A stretch of 64,000 bases of DNA from Limnoglobus roseus (GTDB lineage Bacteria; Planctomycetota; Planctomycetia; Gemmatales; Gemmataceae): contig NZ_CP042425.1 of assembly GCF_008254045.1 (NCBI RefSeq), forward strand, positions 1,550,001 through 1,614,000, in the 5' to 3' direction. Positions within the stretch are counted from its first letter, which is position 1. Each line of letters begins with the position of its first letter. The notes under the pieces were generated by a model that saw only the letters and a list, made by a program, of their open reading frames with translations, did not search any database and was not told the origin of the DNA. The position numbers and the translations under genes are program-made. Positions 8,492 to 16,551 of this stretch are shown here, in pieces.

Positions 8492-9976
8492 CTACCACGG
8501 CTTCTTCACCGTCTGAACGCGGCTCGGCGGCGGGCCGGTCTTCGTCATGCCGATCGGGGGGGGCGTTTCCGGTAAGCCGGGGATCGGCAGGCCGGGGGTG
8601 GGGGAGGTCGAGGAGTTCATGCTGCGGGCCGTCGCCCACTGGAAGACCTTCTTCACGACCTCGCCGGCCATCTTGCTGGTGACGGCCATGCGATCGGCGG
8701 AGAGGCCCATGTCGAAACCGAGGTGTTGCTGGAGAACCTTCGCCACGGTCAGCGCGATCTCGCGGTTCGACGCCCGGCCGAGGCCGCGGAGCACGTCGAG
8801 CGCGTCCGGGTCGCTGGGGTTGGCGATCAGCATGGCTTCCGCCCCGAGCAGCCGAATCGGGCCGGGCTGATCGGAGTTCGTCATTCGGTCGAGCATGTCG
8901 GCCGTCAGCAGGTGGTACGAACGCAGCAGGTGGGCCAGTTCCACCCGCAGGCCGGCCGGGGTGTGCGGGTCAATCACCTGTTGCGACAGGTTACACACGA
9001 GGTCGTAGTCGATGGCGACCCGGAGCGTGGCGGCGTAGTGCTCGACGAGCGTTCGCGTCGAGCGGTGGCCGAGGTGGTCCGGCTCGTTCGCCCACGCGGT
9101 CAGGTCGCAGATCGCGACGGCCGGCAGTTTCCCGGCGGAGCCGGGCAATCCGCCGTCGCCGGCGAACCGGCCGTCGGCCAGATAGCCCCGCAAGTGTTCG
9201 CGGACGAACACCCACCGGTGGCCGGTGTCGCCCATCGCTGCGCGGATCGCCGCGAGTCGGACGTGGCCGTCGGGGTCCCTCAGGAAATGGGCGAGCTCCA
9301 TCACGGTCGGGGGGTCGGTTACGGAGCTGAGGGCCGTCACCGCCACCGCACGGACCTCCGGGTCGGTCATCTGCTGGGCCTTGTGCAGCACGACGGCGAT
9401 CTCCGCCGGCCGCCAGACCTTCCGATTTTCGAGCGCGGCAAACGCGGCCATCCGCACTTCCGGCCGGGCGTCGTTGAACAGGCCGAAGATCGGCGAGGCG
9501 TCGCGGGCGACGGCGTCGCGGAGGGCGACAACTTCCGGCACGCGGTGCATCATCGTCGGGTCGGTCGGCCACTGTCGGCGGTGGCGGATGCGCGAGCAGA
9601 GCAGCTTCGCCCGCCGCCGGGCTTCCGCCCCGGTCCGCTGCAAGTCGTGGCAGAAGACCAGGAATACCGCCCCGAGCAAGAGCGCCCCACGGGCGAACGC
9701 GGCCGGGGGTTCGTTCAGGTCCTTGGTGTGGAACCAGCACCAGCCGAGGCCCATCAAATAGAGCAGGATCACCGACCCACTGACCGGCGGCTTCCAGGCC
9801 ACGCCGCTGCGCCAGAACAGCAACATGCCGAGGAATTCGGCGGCCGCACCCGCGGCGAGCAGGCGGGAGTCGTAGCGGTAGGCGAGGGTGCCAAGGATGA
9901 GGGCCGGGCCGAGCAGGAGGGCGAAGCTCAGGAGGCGGGCGGCCGGCGAGGCGGCGGATTGTCGGGATTCGCGCAT
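8492..9976 (-). CDS. Membrane-anchored HEAT-repeat protein
   Basis: Starting at ATG 9976 (MRESRQSAAS) this gives 494 residues. Four hydrophobic spans fill residues about 15-115, followed by a soluble region with alpha-solenoid repeats such as DARPEVRMAAFAALENR, DPEVRAVAVTALSS and DGHVRLAAIRAAMGD, the D-x-x-V-R-x-x-A-x-x-A-L rhythm of HEAT/PBS repeats. The C-terminal tail is proline-rich and probably disordered. HEAT domains act as scaffolds; the partner is unknown. A longer minus-strand frame continues over lepA but is antisense to that gene and is not used. It is divergent from lepA across a 183-bp gap and leads into thrC. Confidence 0.75.
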   Translation of the reverse strand: MRESRQSAASPAARLLSFALLLGPALILGTLAYRYDSRLLAAGAAAEFLGMLLFWRSGVAWKPPVSGSVILLYLMGLGWCWFHTKDLNEPPAAFARGALLLGAVFLVFCHDLQRTGAEARRRAKLLCSRIRHRRQWPTDPTMMHRVPEVVALRDAVARDASPIFGLFNDARPEVRMAAFAALENRKVWRPAEIAVVLHKAQQMTDPEVRAVAVTALSSVTDPPTVMELAHFLRDPDGHVRLAAIRAAMGDTGHRWVFVREHLRGYLADGRFAGDGGLPGSAGKLPAVAICDLTAWANEPDHLGHRSTRTLVEHYAATLRVAIDYDLVCNLSQQVIDPHTPAGLRVELAHLLRSYHLLTADMLDRMTNSDQPGPIRLLGAEAMLIANPSDPDALDVLRGLGRASNREIALTVAKVLQQHLGFDMGLSADRMAVTSKMAGEVVKKVFQWATARSMNSSTSPTPGLPIPGLPETPPPIGMTKTGPPPSRVQTVKKPW

Positions 9977-10117
9977 GGCAGCCGGCCGTAAGGTGGGGAC
10001 TGGCCCAAGCCTAGAAGAAGATGCGGGGCCGGTCAAGGAAGATGGGTAAAATAGTCGCCGGCGCACGGTCGGGAGGCAAAGGAGTGCGCCTACCCCTATT
10101 TCCCGGCGCTGATAAGC

Positions 10118-10123
10118 TACACT
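10118..10123 (+). promoter_or_regulatory. Candidate -10 element for lepA
   Basis: TACACT lies 36 bp before the lepA start codon in the 183-bp divergent gap. The -35 position (CCTATT) is weak, so this is a candidate only. Confidence 0.3.
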
Positions 10124-10159
10124 GGTACGCCACCGCTCACGGACCCCGAGCCACACACC

Positions 10160-11962
10160 ATGCCGACGCCGACCCGCCTGATTCGTAACTTCTGCATCAT
10201 CGCCCACATTGACCACGGGAAGAGCACCCTCGCGGACCAGTTCCTGCTGAAATCCGGGGCGGTTAGCCAGCGGGACATCAAGGCCCAGACACTCGACAGC
10301 ATGGACCTCGAGCGCGAGCGCGGCATCACCATCCGCATGCACCCGGTCACGATCTTCTTCGACCACAAGGGCGAGAAGTTCGAACTCAACCTCATCGACA
10401 CGCCCGGCCACGTCGACTTCAACTACGAAGTCTCCCGCTCCCTCGCCGCGTGCGAAGGGGCGATCCTGCTCGTGGACGCCTTCCAAGGCGTGCAGGCACA
10501 GACAGTCGCGAACGGCTTTCTCGCGATGGAAGCGCAACTGAAACTCGTGCCGACGCTCAACAAGATCGACCTGCCGCACGCCCGGCCGGAGTTCGTCATC
10601 GGTGAAATGGAACAGGCGATGCTCGTCGAAGACCCCGACGAGGTGATGAAAGTCTCCGCGCGAGCCGGCCTCGGTATCGAAGAGTTGATGGGGGCCGTCA
10701 TCGACCGCGTGCCCGCCCCGAGTGGTGCCCCGGCCGAGCCGTTGAAGGCGCTGATCTACAATAGCCACTTCGACACGTACAAGGGCGTCGTCGTCTACAT
10801 CCGCATGATCGACGGCAACCTGAAGCCGGGGCAGCGAATCAAGCTCATGCGGGCCGGCCGCGAATACGTGGTCACGGAAATGGGCCAGTTCCGCCCGGAG
10901 CCGACGAAGATCGACGAGTTGGGGGCGGGTCAGGTCGGGTACTTCACGGCGAACATCAAGACCATCGACGACGTGGGCATCGGCGACACCGTCACCGACG
11001 CCTTCAACCCGACGGCCGAGCCGTTGGCGGGGTACAAGGAGCCGAAGCCGATGGTCTACTCCGGGCTGTACCCGGTAAACAACAACGAGTTCGAAGACCT
11101 CCGCGAAGCCTTGCAAAAGCTGAAGCTCAACGACTCCAGTTTCTCCTACGTGCCGGAAGTGTCCGACGGCCTCGGCTTCGGCTTCCGCTGCGGCTTCCTG
11201 GGGATGCTCCACCGCGAGATCATCCAGCAGCGGCTCGAACGCGATTCCGAACTGAATCTCGTGCAGACCGCCCCGAACGTGACCTACGAGATCAAGAAAC
11301 AGAACGGCGAAGTCGTGCAGGTTCACGGCCCGCAAGACGTGCCCGACGGCGGCGGCATTGACGAGTTCCGCGAGCCGATCGTGAAGATCAGCTTCCTCAT
11401 TCCGTCGACCAACATCGGCGGCCTGATGACGATGTGTACCGAGCGCCGCGGGACGTTCGTCCGCACGGAGTACCTCAGCCCGCAGCGCGTGATCTTGGTG
11501 TTCGAGATGCCGCTCGCGGAAGTCATCTACGACCTGTACGACAAGCTGAAGTCGTTCACCCACGGCTACGGCACGATGGACTACGAAGTCGTCGGCTACC
11601 GAGCCGCCGACCTGGTGCGGATGGACATTCTCGTCCACGGCAACCGCGTCGACGCGCTGTCGATCATCGTCCACCGGTCGAACGCCGACCGCCGCGGCCG
11701 CAAGGTGTTAGAACGGCTCCGCAAGGAGATCAGTCGGCACATGTTCGAGGTGGCCCTGCAAGCCGCCATCGGCGGCAAGATCATCGCCCGCGAAACGATC
11801 GCCGCGATGAAGAAGGACGTGACCGCCAAGTGCTACGGCGGCGACATCAGCCGCAAGCGGAAGCTGTGGAACAAGCAGGCCGAGGGCAAGAAGCGGATGA
11901 AGGCGATCGGCCAAGTCGAAGTGCCGCAGGAAGCGTTCCTCGCGGTACTGGAGGACGATTAA
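10160..11962 (+). CDS. lepA: Elongation factor 4 (back-translocating ribosomal GTPase)
   Basis: At 600 residues it matches the standard LepA length. It has the G1 motif AHIDHGKS (residues 15-22), G2 RGIT (54-57), G3 DTPGH (80-84) and G4 NKID, then beta-barrel domain II, domains III and V, and the LepA-specific C-terminal domain, seen as KMKYGGDI-like CYGGDISRKRKLWNKQAEGKKRM. LepA binds stalled ribosomes and promotes back-translocation under ionic or cold stress. The ATG at 10160 gives the usual N-terminus (IRNFCIIAHIDHG). The stop is followed immediately by one copy of a 31-bp inverted repeat. Confidence 0.97.
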   Translation: MPTPTRLIRNFCIIAHIDHGKSTLADQFLLKSGAVSQRDIKAQTLDSMDLERERGITIRMHPVTIFFDHKGEKFELNLIDTPGHVDFNYEVSRSLAACEGAILLVDAFQGVQAQTVANGFLAMEAQLKLVPTLNKIDLPHARPEFVIGEMEQAMLVEDPDEVMKVSARAGLGIEELMGAVIDRVPAPSGAPAEPLKALIYNSHFDTYKGVVVYIRMIDGNLKPGQRIKLMRAGREYVVTEMGQFRPEPTKIDELGAGQVGYFTANIKTIDDVGIGDTVTDAFNPTAEPLAGYKEPKPMVYSGLYPVNNNEFEDLREALQKLKLNDSSFSYVPEVSDGLGFGFRCGFLGMLHREIIQQRLERDSELNLVQTAPNVTYEIKKQNGEVVQVHGPQDVPDGGGIDEFREPIVKISFLIPSTNIGGLMTMCTERRGTFVRTEYLSPQRVILVFEMPLAEVIYDLYDKLKSFTHGYGTMDYEVVGYRAADLVRMDILVHGNRVDALSIIVHRSNADRRGRKVLERLRKEISRHMFEVALQAAIGGKIIARETIAAMKKDVTAKCYGGDISRKRKLWNKQAEGKKRMKAIGQVEVPQEAFLAVLEDD

Positions 11963-11993
11963 GTTTAGCTGCGATCCGGAGGCTTTGCGGAGC
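11963..11993 (+). repeat. Left copy of a 31-bp inverted repeat flanking the SUKH-like gene
   Basis: Its core GGAGGCTTTGCGGAGC is identical to the reverse complement of the copy at 12500-12530; over the full 31 bp, 28 positions agree. It begins at the first base after the lepA stop codon. Confidence 0.85.
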
Positions 11994-12006
11994 GTAGAAC
12001 GGAGAC

Positions 12007-12438
12007 ATGATGCTCGTCGACGGCCTTCCAATCCCGGAGCGATTGCTGGCCGCGGTGGATGCAGGGAAGTGGCCGCGCGACCCGCAAGGGATCACGAAAC
12101 TGAACGTGTCCGCAGAGCGCGTCCGCCAACTAGCCGCTGAAGAATCGGCGATTTACCCTTACCCACCATCTTTGTTCCGAACGGTGGCCCGAATTGTGTC
12201 AGGCCCGGGGGAGTACTTTTACACAAAGTTCGGTGCGCTCGATCAGATTGTTCCGGAACTGACGGTTCAGATCGGCGATTTTGGCATCGGTGCCGATTCG
12301 ACGATTTTGCTCGATTACCGACTGCATCGCCTCGATCCGCGGGTACTGCGACTGTGGTGGCCGGGTGATCGAAAGCCGAACCAGTGGGTCGTGATGGCAA
12401 AAGATTTCGCAGCTTTCGCCGATGGGCTAGATTTGTGA
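12007..12438 (+). CDS. Small SUKH (SMI1/KNR4)-like protein in an inverted-repeat cassette
   Basis: This 143-residue cytosolic protein has no signal peptide. Its C-terminal half has the pattern seen in SUKH-superfamily proteins: GIGADSTILLDYR, then a variable stretch ending VLRLWWPGD, then NQWVVMAKDFAAFADGLDL. SUKH proteins often act as immunity proteins or adaptors in contact-dependent toxin systems, but many single genes have unknown roles. Base use is less GC-rich than in lepA and lepB on either side. The gene is bracketed by 31-bp inverted repeats at 11963 and 12500 and splits the lepA-lepB neighbourhood. No toxin gene is adjacent. The family call rests on motif resemblance only. Confidence 0.55.
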   Translation: MMLVDGLPIPERLLAAVDAGKWPRDPQGITKLNVSAERVRQLAAEESAIYPYPPSLFRTVARIVSGPGEYFYTKFGALDQIVPELTVQIGDFGIGADSTILLDYRLHRLDPRVLRLWWPGDRKPNQWVVMAKDFAAFADGLDL

Positions 12439-12499
12439 CAACCCGATTTTGAGTTTGATGATCTAGAAGATATCAGTGACGCTCCACGGCCCGCGCTCT

Positions 12500-12530
12500 G
12501 CTCCGCAAAGCCTCCGCGTCGCGGCTAAAC
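12500..12530 (-). repeat. Right copy of a 31-bp inverted repeat flanking the SUKH-like gene
   Basis: It is the reverse complement of the 11963-11993 copy with three mismatches. It contains the internal palindrome CCGCGTCGCGG (12514-12524) and ends 19 bp before the GTG start of the signal peptidase gene. Confidence 0.85.
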
Positions 12531-12549
12531 AATAACGGGCCCGCCTTTC

Positions 12550-14073
12550 GTGGATCAACCCGCCACTACCGCCGAGCCTCTACCGCCCGCCGCGGACGTC
12601 CCGCCGCCGGCCGTAGTTCCGCCCGCGCCGGTAGCGCGGTACGAGTCGCCCGGCGACGCCCTGCGGGTCGTCGTCACGGTCGTCATTCTCGTCGTCTGCA
12701 TCTTCCTGTTCATCCGCACGTTCGCTGTCGAGCCGTTCGGCGTGCCGACCGGCAGCATGGCCCCGGCCCTCGTCGGCAACCACCGCGAGACACTTTGCCC
12801 CCGCTGCGGCTACCCCGTCGTCATCGGCGAGCCGAGCAACGGCGACCGCTCGCCCGACGCCACCTGCCCCAACTGCGGCAAACACGGCATCGACCTATCG
12901 CCGACGTGGGAAATCCCCGGCGACCGCCTGATGGTCGACAAAAACGTCTTTAACGTCCGCTCGCCGCGGCGGTGGGAAGTGGCCGTCTTCCGGTGCCCGG
13001 TGGACCTGTCAAAGCCCTACGTGAAGCGGATGATCGGCCTGCCGGGGGAGGCGGTGCAATTGATCGGCGGCGACGTGTTCATCAACGGCCAACTCCAGCG
13101 GAAAACGCTGGCCCACCTGCGAGAGATGCGGGTGCCGGTGTTCGACCTCGCGTTCGCCCCGCTCGCCACGTGGCAGCCGCGGTGGCACGTCGAACCCGTG
13201 GCCGACGACCCGAACTTCCCGGCCGCCGCCAACGACACGCCCTCGAAGCCGGTGGACGAAACCATCCTCCGCACCGACGGCCTCGTGCTGGACGCCAGCG
13301 GCAAGCGGCCGAGCCTCGGGCTGACGTACCGCCACTGGAACCTCGACGACAAGCAAGAGGGGCCCATCACCGACTGGCTCGCGTACAACGCCAGCCAGCG
13401 GCGGCGACCTGCCCCGGTCCACGACTTTCTCTTCACCTGCGACCTCGAAGTGACGGCCGGCAGCGGCCGGTTCGCATGCCGCCTCGGGGACGGCCTCGAC
13501 TCGGTGCGGGCCGAGTTCCCCATCGGGGCGGCCGCGGGCGAGGGGGTGCAACTGGCCGCCGACCGCGGCGGCACACCGCCCTTGCAATCAGGCTTCAAGT
13601 TGGAAGTGGGGAAGACCTACCGCCTAGAGTTCGCGTTCGTAGACCGCCGGGCGATGCTCGCCATCGACGGCGTCGAACCGTTCGGCCCCCTCGACCTGCC
13701 CGCCCCGCCGGACGTGTACCCGCAGCGTGGCCAGGTCACGCGGCCGCTGCAACTCGGCGTCCGCGGCGTGGCCGTTGCGGTGCGGAACGTGAAGCTCTGG
13801 CGGGACATCCACTACCGCGGCGACGGCGGCGACGAAGTGAACGGCACGAAGACGCCGTACCAACTGGCGGCCGACGAGTTCTTCGTGCTGGGCGACAATA
13901 GCGCCAACTCGCACGACAGCCGGGCGTGGAAGATCCCCGGCGTGCCGGAGCGGGACTTCATCGGCAAGCCGTTCCTGATCCACCAGCCCCTGAAGGCCGG
14001 CCACGTGACCGTCAACGGCGGCGCGAAGGCGTTCCAGACCGTGGACTGGGACCGCCTCCGGTGGGTGCGGTGA
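12550..14073 (+). CDS. lepB: Signal peptidase I with zinc-ribbon and large beta-rich inserts
   Basis: This 507-residue type I signal peptidase removes signal peptides from exported proteins at the outer face of the membrane. Order: proline-rich N-terminus, one transmembrane helix (about 38-56), nucleophile Ser69 in PTGSMAPAL, a treble CPRCG (83-87)/CPNCG (106-110) zinc ribbon, the box GDRLMVDK (124-131), general base Lys159 in YVKRMIGLPGE, then about 245 extra residues rich in predicted beta strands, and finally FVLGDNSANSHDSR near residue 450. Typical bacterial enzymes are 250-350 residues and lack the zinc ribbon. The start is GTG at 12550. A rho-independent terminator follows. Confidence 0.9.
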   Translation: MDQPATTAEPLPPAADVPPPAVVPPAPVARYESPGDALRVVVTVVILVVCIFLFIRTFAVEPFGVPTGSMAPALVGNHRETLCPRCGYPVVIGEPSNGDRSPDATCPNCGKHGIDLSPTWEIPGDRLMVDKNVFNVRSPRRWEVAVFRCPVDLSKPYVKRMIGLPGEAVQLIGGDVFINGQLQRKTLAHLREMRVPVFDLAFAPLATWQPRWHVEPVADDPNFPAAANDTPSKPVDETILRTDGLVLDASGKRPSLGLTYRHWNLDDKQEGPITDWLAYNASQRRRPAPVHDFLFTCDLEVTAGSGRFACRLGDGLDSVRAEFPIGAAAGEGVQLAADRGGTPPLQSGFKLEVGKTYRLEFAFVDRRAMLAIDGVEPFGPLDLPAPPDVYPQRGQVTRPLQLGVRGVAVAVRNVKLWRDIHYRGDGGDEVNGTKTPYQLAADEFFVLGDNSANSHDSRAWKIPGVPERDFIGKPFLIHQPLKAGHVTVNGGAKAFQTVDWDRLRWVR

Positions 14074-14104
14074 CGAACGCCCAACTTTGTTGATCGATCA
14101 CGAC

Positions 14105-14134
14105 AAGCCGCCCTTCCGGCGGCTTCACTTTTTT
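14105..14134. terminator. Terminator between signal peptidase and sialidase genes
   Basis: AAGCCGCC/GGCGGCTT arms (14105-14112 and 14118-14125) with a five-base loop are followed by CAC and a run of six T on the plus strand. It ends lepB transcription and may serve the convergent sialidase gene, whose stop overlaps it. Confidence 0.75.
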
Positions 14135-15381
14135 GCCCCGAGCGGACGACTGATGAGCATCCGGAGCTTCGATTTGGGGTCGATCACGTTCCCCTTCAGG
14201 ACGTCCGCTTCCGTAAAGCGGGCCAACAGGACTTCGCCGTCGGTGGCGCGGTTTCGGTCGTAAGAGATGTAGATCGTCCCGTCGGGGGATTGAACCCCAT
14301 CCGGGTACGAGACGCCCTTGCGGTCGTCGAGAATGAGGCCGCCCGTCCACGTTTTACCATCGTCCTCCGAGAGCCAGGCGCTCAACTTCACCCGCCCCTG
14401 GTGGGCACCCACGGCGTCGCCGTGCTTGACCAACAACAGGCGTCCCGAGGCCAGGCGGCGGACGTGGAACCGTGCGTTCGGCTGGCCAACTCCCGACACC
14501 TCCGTCGGTGCCGCCCACGTTTTCCCACCGTCCGTTGAGGTGCTTTGCATGATGCCCTTCGCGTTCCGTGCCAGCATCCAGAGGGTGCCGTCCTTGCGCT
14601 CGACGAACATGTGCTCGTGCCAGTCCGGGTTCGGAAACTGGACCGCGCCGCGGCGCTCCCACGTCACCCCCTTGTCCCTGGACACGAACGCATGGGCACC
14701 GCGGAGCGGGTCCAGTTCCGGAAACGCCCCCTTAAACGGTCCGAATCCGGGGTTCTGATTGAGCGAGAGCGGAAGCAACCATTCACCGCTGCTCAGAACG
14801 GTTGGCTTATTCAAGGCGACGCCGTGCCAGATGCGGCGCGGCGCGGACCATTTCGGATGCTCGTCGTCCGGATTCTCGCACACGGCCGACCAGACGCCGG
14901 CGCGGCCGTCGAACATGTCCATGGATTGATCGAAAAACAGCCAGAGCCGGCCTTGCGGGTCAGTCCAGAGGTTGCCGACCAGAATGCTGCGATCCACCGG
15001 CAATGTTTTCGAGTGGGCGTCCACCACGAGCCGCGGCTTCGACCACGTTTCTCCGTTGTCATCGCTCGTCGCCAGAACGAAAAATGCTTTCGGGCTGTCC
15101 CCCCCGGCGACCCAGCACGCCCACAACCGACCCTTCGGCGTCCGCTCCATGCCGATGGTCATGCCGTAATCCAATCGGTCAGCGTCGTATTGAGGCAGCG
15201 GCGAAGTGTTGATTTTCGGGGGAATCAGCGCCAGGTCGGCGATGCGGCGCATCACTTCGCGTTCGTAGTCGCGCACCGCCTCGGGAGTCATCTTGGCAAA
15301 CCGAGCCTCAGCCTTCTCGCCTGTGTCCTGAGCGAAGAGAGGGGCGGGCAGGACCAACAACAGAATAACAGCGATCCGCAT
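14125..15381 (-). CDS. Secreted sialidase / BNR-repeat exo-alpha-sialidase family protein
   Basis: The 418-residue protein has a clear signal peptide (MRIAVILLLVLPAPLFA, cleavage near AQD). It then has a six-blade beta-propeller marked by Asp-boxes S-x-D-x-G-x-T-W: SDDNGETWS, SRDKGVTWE, STDGGKTWA and SEDDGKTWT. The family cleaves terminal sialic or related acids, and planctomycete members often act on sulfated or algal glycans. Tyr and acidic residues in SYPDGVQSPDGTIYISYDR would fit the catalytic end of the site, but I cannot place the arginine triad with certainty. It is likely periplasmic. The stop lies in the shared terminator with lepB. Confidence 0.82.
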   Translation of the reverse strand: MRIAVILLLVLPAPLFAQDTGEKAEARFAKMTPEAVRDYEREVMRRIADLALIPPKINTSPLPQYDADRLDYGMTIGMERTPKGRLWACWVAGGDSPKAFFVLATSDDNGETWSKPRLVVDAHSKTLPVDRSILVGNLWTDPQGRLWLFFDQSMDMFDGRAGVWSAVCENPDDEHPKWSAPRRIWHGVALNKPTVLSSGEWLLPLSLNQNPGFGPFKGAFPELDPLRGAHAFVSRDKGVTWERRGAVQFPNPDWHEHMFVERKDGTLWMLARNAKGIMQSTSTDGGKTWAAPTEVSGVGQPNARFHVRRLASGRLLLVKHGDAVGAHQGRVKLSAWLSEDDGKTWTGGLILDDRKGVSYPDGVQSPDGTIYISYDRNRATDGEVLLARFTEADVLKGNVIDPKSKLRMLISRPLGAKK

Positions 15382-15434
15382 GATCGGCGTCCCGGAAGTT
15401 CTTCGGTGGAATAATGCTTCATTTGCGATGCCGT

Positions 15435-15466
15435 GTTAGGGGGTTCGGCCAAGCCCCACCCCTAAC
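15435..15466. repeat. GTTAGGGG/CCCCTAAC inverted repeat
   Basis: Perfect 8-bp arms at 15435-15442 and 15459-15466 enclose a 16-base loop that can itself pair GGGG with CCCC. It lies downstream of the coiled-coil gene and upstream of the sialidase start, so it may end the coiled-coil transcript. Confidence 0.55.
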
Positions 15467-15558
15467 GCAGCAGACCCGTGGCGAACAGGAGTCCGATCAC
15501 GAAAACCCTTCGTGCTCCGCCGGTCTGTCGCAGCACTTGGTTCGGCTTGCTCGTGCGA

Positions 15559-16416
15559 TCAGTTATTTTTTTCGTATTCGGTCATCTTGGATTTCGTTAA
15601 ATTTGCAGCCTGCTTCGCCTCAAGGAGCAATTTTGCCGACTTTTGGAAATGGTCGTTTGACGAATCGCAATTGTCTTTGGCGTTTTTGAAGGCTTCCGTG
15701 TGGACAAGTTTTTCCATCCCCGGTCGCTTCATATAAGTTCGGAGGGGCTCCAGGTAGATTTTTGACTGTTCCATCGCTTCTTTGAGGAAATTTTCAAAAT
15801 CTGTCAACTGTTTCATGAGTTGGAGGAATTCTTCTTCCATTGGGACAAAAGTCGAGCGATTGAATTTTTGCTTCATCGCCGGTTCAACCTTCTTTTCTCG
15901 AAGGTTTTTGAATTTCACCGCGAGGTCGGGGAGTGCAAGGGGCATATTTTGCACTTTCTTCATCACGTTATTGGAATAGAGCCTGTTCATCTCTGCCAAC
16001 TTGGCTTCCCAATCCTTGATCTTCTGCTCGGTCATTTCAGTTTGTTTTTTCTTGTCTTCGAGCTCTGTGACGACAGCGCGTGCGACCTCAACGAGGCCCG
16101 AGACTCGATCGAGCGCCGTGTTGAGAACGTCCGCCTTGTTTTTTTCGTTCTTCTTTTGCAACTCATCCTTCAGGTCCACCCCCGCCTTGACGAACGCCTG
16201 CACTTTCCCTTTCAGTTGGTCGAAAAGTTTTCGCGCCTGCGGCGGGTCTGGTTTTCCCACGGCGGTGTCGAGTTGGTCGAAAAGCTCGCCGATCGACTTC
16301 CGGTGCATGGTGTAAAGCTTGATCCGGTCGGTTACCGCCATCTTGGGGATCTCGACGTCGTTCTTCTTGAGCAGCTCTTTCGCTGCCTTCCAGTTTGCTT
16401 GAAAGTCCAGGCCCAT
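15559..16416 (-). CDS. Alpha-helical coiled-coil protein of unknown function, AT-richer than neighbours
   Basis: Starting at ATG 16416 (MGLDFQANWKAAKELL), which follows GAGGG at good spacing, this gives 285 residues. It is nearly all helix, lysine- and glutamate-rich, with heptad-like stretches such as DVLNTALDRVSGLVEVARAV and TELEDKKKQTEMTEQKIKDW. There is no signal peptide or membrane span. Codon use is visibly less GC-biased than in every flanking gene (many AAA, TTT and TTG codons), which suggests recent acquisition or relaxed selection. It sits downstream of the YcjF/YcjX pair on the same strand, 135 bp away with its own promoter candidate. The family is not recognised. Confidence 0.75.
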   Translation of the reverse strand: MGLDFQANWKAAKELLKKNDVEIPKMAVTDRIKLYTMHRKSIGELFDQLDTAVGKPDPPQARKLFDQLKGKVQAFVKAGVDLKDELQKKNEKNKADVLNTALDRVSGLVEVARAVVTELEDKKKQTEMTEQKIKDWEAKLAEMNRLYSNNVMKKVQNMPLALPDLAVKFKNLREKKVEPAMKQKFNRSTFVPMEEEFLQLMKQLTDFENFLKEAMEQSKIYLEPLRTYMKRPGMEKLVHTEAFKNAKDNCDSSNDHFQKSAKLLLEAKQAANLTKSKMTEYEKNN

Positions 16417-16466
16417 GATCTGACCCTCGAATGAAAATACCAAACATTGGGTATCCGCCCGCTGAG

Positions 16467-16493
16467 GGTATAGCCGTGATCGACGGGTTGCAA
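16467..16493 (-). promoter_or_regulatory. Candidate promoter of the coiled-coil gene
   Basis: On the minus strand TTGCAA (16493-16488) and TATACC (16472-16467) are spaced 15 bp, about 50 bp before the ATG at 16416. The spacing is shorter than ideal. Confidence 0.35.
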
Positions 16494-16551
16494 GAAAATT
16501 TCGGGGGGAATCGCTTCCAGCCAGCCTTTCGATTTCGAGACACCGGAGGCA

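Noticed and set aside
9977..11674. Long minus-strand open frame continuing the HEAT-repeat gene over lepA
   Set aside because: It is antisense to lepA, whose motifs are complete, and the extra sequence has no recognisable domain; the natural start is ATG 9976.
12007..12438. A toxin-immunity pair at the SUKH-like gene
   Set aside because: No toxin gene lies nearby; SUKH resemblance alone does not show an immunity role.
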